Source: an uncultured Collinsella sp. (GTDB taxonomy: Bacteria > Actinomycetota > Coriobacteriia > Coriobacteriales > Coriobacteriaceae). Taken from it: a stretch of DNA of 17,571 nt. The notes beneath the pieces were generated by a model, which had not been told where the DNA came from, did not search any database, and worked only from the letters and a program-made list of their open reading frames with translations. Position numbers and translations under genes: made by a program. The stretch is from contig UQPY01000040.1 in NCBI GenBank assembly GCA_900542965.1, positions 1-17,571 on the forward strand, given 5' to 3'. The stretch's first letter is position 1. Every line of letters starts with the position of its first letter. Below, in pieces: positions 14,169-17,571 of the stretch.

Positions 14169-14921
14169 ATGACGCAAGCGATAACAGATCCCAAGCAGGC
14201 CTCCGCCGCGCTGGCGGAGCTGTTCAATACCCACGAGCGCGTGGTGTTCTTTGGCGGCGCTGGTGTTTCCACGGCAAGCGGCATTCCCGATTTTCGCAGC
14301 GTGGACGGCCTGTATCACCAGCATTTTTCCTATCCGCCCGAGACCATGCTGTCGCACAGCTTTTACGAGACACATCCGGCGGAGTTCTTCGACTTTTACC
14401 GAACCAAGATGATCGCGCTTAACGCTAAGCCCAACCGCTGCCACACCAAGCTGGCCGAGCTGGAGCGCGTCGGCAAGCTTGGTGCCGTGGTGACGCAAAA
14501 CATCGACGGCTTGCATCAGATGGCGGGCTCGCAGCGCGTGTTTGAGTTGCACGGATCGGTCCATCGCAACATTTGCCCGTCGTGCGGAGCGGTCTATAGC
14601 GCCGAGTGGATTTGCTCGCGCGAGCACGAGGACGCCGCGGGCGTGCCCGTGTGCCCCGCGTGCGGTGGTCGCATCAAGCCCGATGTGGTGCTCTACGAGG
14701 AGCCGCTCGACAAGCGCGTGCTCACCGGCGCCGTTGCCGCCATCGCCGCGGCCGATGCCCTCATCGTGGGCGGAACATCGCTCGTGGTGTACCCGGCGGC
14801 GGGTCTCACACGCTACTTTACCGGCGATACACTGGCCATTTGCAATCTGGCGCCCACCGATCAGGATGCAGATGCCGACCTGCTGATTTCTTGCGACATC
14901 GCGGCCGCGTTTGCGTTCTAG
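14169..14921 (+). CDS. NAD-dependent protein deacylase, Sir2 family
   Basis: A 250-residue sirtuin that removes acyl groups from protein lysines with consumption of NAD+. Motifs: GAGVSTASGIPDFRS (30-44), TQNIDGLHQ (109-117), catalytic His128 in LHGS, and a zinc site of Cys136, Cys139 and Cys162, Cys165 (CPSC ... CPAC). GGTSLVVYPA (201-210) forms part of the NAD pocket. The ATG at 14169 is chosen because GGAGGA lies 5 nt upstream; the reading frame extends to 13803 only because it runs antisense through exoA. It may be co-transcribed with folPK 95 bp downstream. Substrates cannot be inferred from the sequence. Confidence 0.93.
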   Translation: MTQAITDPKQASAALAELFNTHERVVFFGGAGVSTASGIPDFRSVDGLYHQHFSYPPETMLSHSFYETHPAEFFDFYRTKMIALNAKPNRCHTKLAELERVGKLGAVVTQNIDGLHQMAGSQRVFELHGSVHRNICPSCGAVYSAEWICSREHEDAAGVPVCPACGGRIKPDVVLYEEPLDKRVLTGAVAAIAAADALIVGGTSLVVYPAAGLTRYFTGDTLAICNLAPTDQDADADLLISCDIAAAFAF

Positions 14922-14966
14922 CCCGCGCGCGCGGATACAATAGAAAGACTAAGTGCAAAGCGACCC

Positions 14967-14994
14967 CGCCGCCAGCTCCCCAAGCTCGGCGGCG
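14967..14994 (+). promoter_or_regulatory. GC-rich hairpin in the folPK leader
   Basis: CGCCGCC (14967-14973) pairs with GGCGGCG (14988-14994). An inner AGCT/AGCT pairing extends the stem to about 11 bp with one bulge. It ends 10 nt before the AGGAGG of folPK. A TACAAT (14936-14941) upstream could be a -10 box. The hairpin could be an attenuator or a weak sirtuin terminator; no T-run longer than four follows. Confidence 0.4.
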
Positions 14995-15016
14995 TGGGCA
15001 TTTTAGGAGGATGTTC

Positions 15017-16759
15017 ATGGCGAACGACAGCAAGACATGGCGGTGCGGAAAGTACGAGCTCAGCTTTGACCGTCCGCGCATCATGGGCGTCCTCAACGTG
15101 ACGCCCGATTCGTTTAGCGACGGCGGGGAGCACTTCGACCCGGATGCCGCCATCGAGTATGGCCTGGCGATGCTCGACGCCGGCGCCGACATCATCGACG
15201 TGGGCGGCGAGTCCACGCGCCCCGGCTTTACCCCGGTCAATCCCGACGAGGAGGCTCGCCGCGTGCTGCCCGTGGTGCGCGCGCTGGCCAAGGAGGGTGC
15301 CATCGTCTCGATCGACACGCGTCACGTGGCGGTTGCCAAGGCGGCCGTGCGCTGCGGCGCCTCGATCGTCAACGACGTGACCGGCTTCACCGACCCCAAG
15401 ATGGTCGAGTTTGTTAAGACGAGCACCTGCGGCGTCATCGTGATGCATGCCGGCGAGGTCGCCGCGCCCGCGCGCACGCACGCAACGGTGCAGCTCGATA
15501 CCTCGGCAGCGGCGTTTGTTGCCGAGAAGGCGCGCGAGGCGGCTGCCGAGGCCGCGCGTGAGGCCGAGAAGCCGGCTCGCCGCCGTCGCGGCAAGTTGCT
15601 GGGCGATCCTAAGCCGGAGGCCAAGCTTCCGGGCGGCGTGGTGCAGCCCTCGTTGCCGTTTGGTGAACCTGAGCCCGCGACCGAGCCTGCAAGCGAGCAG
15701 GAGGCGCCCGCCGCCGAGCAGGCTACTGCCGCCGAGACCGTCGCGCCCGCGCCCGAGGCCGCGCCCGCAGCCACCGAGGCCGCATCGGAGCCCAATGACC
15801 ACCTGGCCGCCATGATGCGCCGCAGCGCCCGCCGCGAGGAAGCCTACGTGCCCACCTCGCAGCTCCGCCGCTTCACCCTGCCCGATTCGGCGCCCATCAT
15901 GCGCCGCGTCATGGGCTTTCTGTCCGACCAGGCTCGCGCGCTCATCCACGCCGGCGTGTCGCGCGACCGCATCTGCATCGATCCCGGTCCTGGCTTTGGC
16001 AAGACGGCCAACGAGGACATCGTCATCCAGCGCGAGACTGCCAAGATGGCGTCACTGGGCTATCCGCTCATGTGCGCTGTATCGCGCAAGCGCTTTGTGG
16101 GCGCCGTCTCGGGCGTGACCGAGGCCGCCGAGCGCGATGCCGCTACGTTTGGCGTGTGCCTGGGCGCCATCCAGGCCGGCGCCAACATCGTGCGCGTGCA
16201 CGACGTCGCCGGCTTTGCGCAGTTCCTGAACGGCTACTGGGCCGTTGCCAAGCCGCAGCCGCGCCGCGCGTTTGTGGCCGTGGGCTCCAACCTGGGGCAT
16301 CGCTGTGACAACATCCGCGCCGCGCGCGACATGATCGCCGAGATTCCGCTCACCTGCGTGTCCAACTGCTCGCGCATCTACGAGAGCGAGCCGGCCTACG
16401 AGACGCGCCAAGACGCGTTCGCCAACGCCGTCATCGAGATCAAGACCGAGCTGGCGCCGCTGGTGCTGCTCGACGAGCTCATGAAGATCGAGGCCGAGCT
16501 GGGCCGCGACCGTTCCAAAAAGGCCAAGGCCAACGGCCCGCGCACTATCGACCTGGACCTGCTGTGGATGGATGGCGAGACCCACGGCGGCAAAAAACTG
16601 CGCCTGCCGCATCCGCTGATCGGCGAGCGCGACTTTGTGCTGGTGCCGCTCGAGGACCTGATGCACGACCCGGCGCGGTTCTTCCGCTACAACGGCGTCG
16701 AGGTCAAGGAGCCCGAGGATCGCGTGGGCCATATCGTGGGCGAATTGGGGCGTATGTAG
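15017..16759 (+). CDS. folPK: Dihydropteroate synthase fused to HPPK (FolP-FolK) with a large disordered insert
   Basis: A 580-residue fusion catalysing two consecutive folate steps. HPPK (residues ~416-580) pyrophosphorylates 6-hydroxymethyl-dihydropterin, and DHPS (~10-410) joins it to p-aminobenzoate. DHPS motifs: NVTPDSFSDGG (28-38), GGESTRPG (63-70), SIDTR (98-102), VNDVTG (118-123), VMH (142-144), IDPGPGFGKT (321-330), SRKRF (356-360), RVHD (393-396). HPPK motifs: VGSNLG (422-427), GPRTIDLDLL (507-516), PHPLIGERDFVL (531-542). Between ~150 and ~290 an Ala/Pro/Glu-rich, Arg-patched segment replaces a short family loop. The ATG at 15017 has AGGAGG 6 nt upstream; the ATG at 15011 would abut that site. 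The order DHPS-then-HPPK is the reverse of the fungal and plant fusions. The stop is immediately followed by the next gene. Confidence 0.93.
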   Translation: MANDSKTWRCGKYELSFDRPRIMGVLNVTPDSFSDGGEHFDPDAAIEYGLAMLDAGADIIDVGGESTRPGFTPVNPDEEARRVLPVVRALAKEGAIVSIDTRHVAVAKAAVRCGASIVNDVTGFTDPKMVEFVKTSTCGVIVMHAGEVAAPARTHATVQLDTSAAAFVAEKAREAAAEAAREAEKPARRRRGKLLGDPKPEAKLPGGVVQPSLPFGEPEPATEPASEQEAPAAEQATAAETVAPAPEAAPAATEAASEPNDHLAAMMRRSARREEAYVPTSQLRRFTLPDSAPIMRRVMGFLSDQARALIHAGVSRDRICIDPGPGFGKTANEDIVIQRETAKMASLGYPLMCAVSRKRFVGAVSGVTEAAERDAATFGVCLGAIQAGANIVRVHDVAGFAQFLNGYWAVAKPQPRRAFVAVGSNLGHRCDNIRAARDMIAEIPLTCVSNCSRIYESEPAYETRQDAFANAVIEIKTELAPLVLLDELMKIEAELGRDRSKKAKANGPRTIDLDLLWMDGETHGGKKLRLPHPLIGERDFVLVPLEDLMHDPARFFRYNGVEVKEPEDRVGHIVGELGRM

Positions 16760-17461
16760 ATGATCGAGATGAATGCTGTTGCCGCCGGTACCGAGCTCGA
16801 CGCGGCGCGTGACGCGGGCCGCGAGGGCGTGTCCGCGGGCTGGTGCGCGTGGAGCGCGGGCGATGCTTCGCTGACGTTTTCGCTGGTCGTGCGCCCCGAT
16901 GTGAATATGCACGCCTTCCACGGCCTGCCGTTTGTGGCCGCGATGGGCATGATGGATGCGCTCGTGGGCACGGCTTCGACGCCGGGGTTGGGCCTTGCCA
17001 GCAAGGTGGGTATCCAGTGGCCGAGCGATATCGTGTGCGGTGCGCCTGCGTTTGAGACGTCACTCGCGCGCGTTGCCGTGAACGGCGGTGCCGGTGCCGC
17101 GGGTATGTTTGCCGCGGTGACGGTGGATGTTGAGCGTGCGGCGCTGGGTGAGCTTGGCGTGGATATGGCAGATGAGGCGCTGATCGAGGCATTGGCCGCC
17201 GCCGTGCTGGTCCGCGTGGACACCTGGGCAGTTGCCGCCAACACGCCGCAGGGCGCCGCCGGCCCGCTGGCTCCGGTGCTGGGCGAGTACTTTGACATGG
17301 TGCCACTGCTGGGTCGTCAGGTCGCGGCGGTGTCGCCCAGCGGTTTGCCGCTTGCGGTCGGTGTGTTTGCGGGCCTGGACATCTGGGGTCGCGCGACCAT
17401 CAAGACCGATGCCGGCGAGCAGGAGTTTCCGCCCGAGGCCGTACGGATTCGCGGACTGTAA
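16760..17461 (+). CDS. Biotin-protein-ligase-like protein lacking expected catalytic motifs
   Basis: A 233-residue protein that reads as a BirA/BPL catalytic-domain homologue plus a BPL_C-like end. LTFSLVVRP (38-46), GLPFVAAMGMMDAL (55-68) and VGIQWPSD (83-90) follow the ligase layout. LLGRQVAAVSPSG ... GVFAGLDIWGRATIKT ... EAVRIRG (183-232) matches the BirA C-terminal domain. However, the biotinyl-AMP loop (GRGRxGR in active ligases) is replaced by AGREGVSAG, the KWPND lysine is Gln86, and the following K-x-x-G-I-L-x-E segment is not recognisable. It is probably a degenerate paralogue or pseudoenzyme, but a diverged active ligase cannot be excluded. The ATG directly follows the folPK stop with no gap; a second ATG lies at 16769. 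Confidence 0.75.
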   Translation: MIEMNAVAAGTELDAARDAGREGVSAGWCAWSAGDASLTFSLVVRPDVNMHAFHGLPFVAAMGMMDALVGTASTPGLGLASKVGIQWPSDIVCGAPAFETSLARVAVNGGAGAAGMFAAVTVDVERAALGELGVDMADEALIEALAAAVLVRVDTWAVAANTPQGAAGPLAPVLGEYFDMVPLLGRQVAAVSPSGLPLAVGVFAGLDIWGRATIKTDAGEQEFPPEAVRIRGL

Positions 17462-17522
17462 CGCGAGGCGCCCGCGCTCAAAGATAGCGATGACAACAAG
17501 ACCCTCCTCGGCTGTGTGAACT

Positions 17523-17563
17523 GCCTCCCATTTCTTGGACATGAGAAATGGGAGGCTTTCTTT
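17523..17563 (+). terminator. Strong hairpin with T-rich tail at the window edge
   Basis: GCCTCCCATTTCT (17523-17535) pairs perfectly with AGAAATGGGAGGC (17544-17556) around an 8-nt loop, then TTTCTTT. It lies about 60 bp after the last gene and would end the sirtuin-folPK operon. A perfect 13-bp stem could also be the end of an insertion sequence or repeat starting at the window boundary; only the sequence to the right can decide. Confidence 0.75.
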
Positions 17564-17571
17564 ATGCGCGT

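Noticed and set aside
15460..15888. Frameshift or assembly error explaining the odd FolP region
   Set aside because: The frame is open and continuous, with intact DHPS motifs on both sides. Composition is low-complexity but coherent in one frame.
1..17571. tRNA, rRNA, phage genes, toxin-antitoxin pair or restriction-modification operon
   Set aside because: No cloverleaf, rRNA segment, integrase, methylase or small paired genes were recognised on either strand.

Overview
The window is high-GC DNA with strong Shine-Dalgarno sites and short overlapping operons. Gene content and style suggest a gut actinobacterium of the class Coriobacteriia, probably Collinsella or a close relative. This is an inference from gene content and protein style; no 16S rRNA or other marker is present. 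The first 49 bases are not genomic: they are an Illumina P5/i5/Nextera transposase adapter left on the contig end.

Layout. (1) 181-1353 (+) encodes a secreted, cell-wall-anchored Ala/Pro-rich protein ending in an LAATG sorting signal. It is flanked by two inverted copies of a 33-bp REP-like hairpin (121-153 and 1631-1663). Downstream lies an array of three ~80-bp-spaced hairpin units (1390-1607). (2) 1747-3986 (-) is a two-gene operon for NfnA and NfnB, the electron-bifurcating ferredoxin:NADP+ transhydrogenase. (3) 4161-4358 is a compound repeat: two more REP-like copies in inverted orientation around a perfect 16-bp hairpin, directly after the pth stop. (4) 4361-9512 (-) carries pth, prs and glmU, a neighbourhood common in Gram-positive bacteria. 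Between pth and prs sits an accessory gene (5341-6468) with a C-terminal PD-(D/E)XK/DUF559-like nuclease signature, bracketed by two ~203-bp MITE-like elements with near-identical terminal inverted repeats. (5) 9712-12960 (+) is an ECF transporter operon: EcfT, a fused double ATPase EcfA, and an S component of unassigned substrate. The ATPase linker coincides with a ~190-bp inverted-repeat-bounded segment read in frame. (6) 13236-14054 (-) is ExoA, divergent from (7) 14169-17461 (+): a sirtuin, a FolP-FolK fusion with a large disordered insert inside the FolP domain, and a biotin-ligase-like protein that has lost the expected active-site motifs. A strong terminator-like hairpin lies at the right edge.

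Functionally this is mostly core metabolism: redox balancing (Nfn), translation quality control (Pth), PRPP and UDP-GlcNAc supply (Prs, GlmU), vitamin uptake (ECF), folate synthesis (FolPK) and DNA repair (ExoA). What stands out is the density and variety of short palindromic or terminal-inverted-repeat elements. At least four families appear in 17.5 kb, in intergenic gaps and, apparently, inside one coding sequence. No complete new defence or effector system is visible. The best candidates for something undescribed are the MITE-bracketed nuclease-like gene, the in-frame element in EcfA, the triple-hairpin array and the FolP insert.
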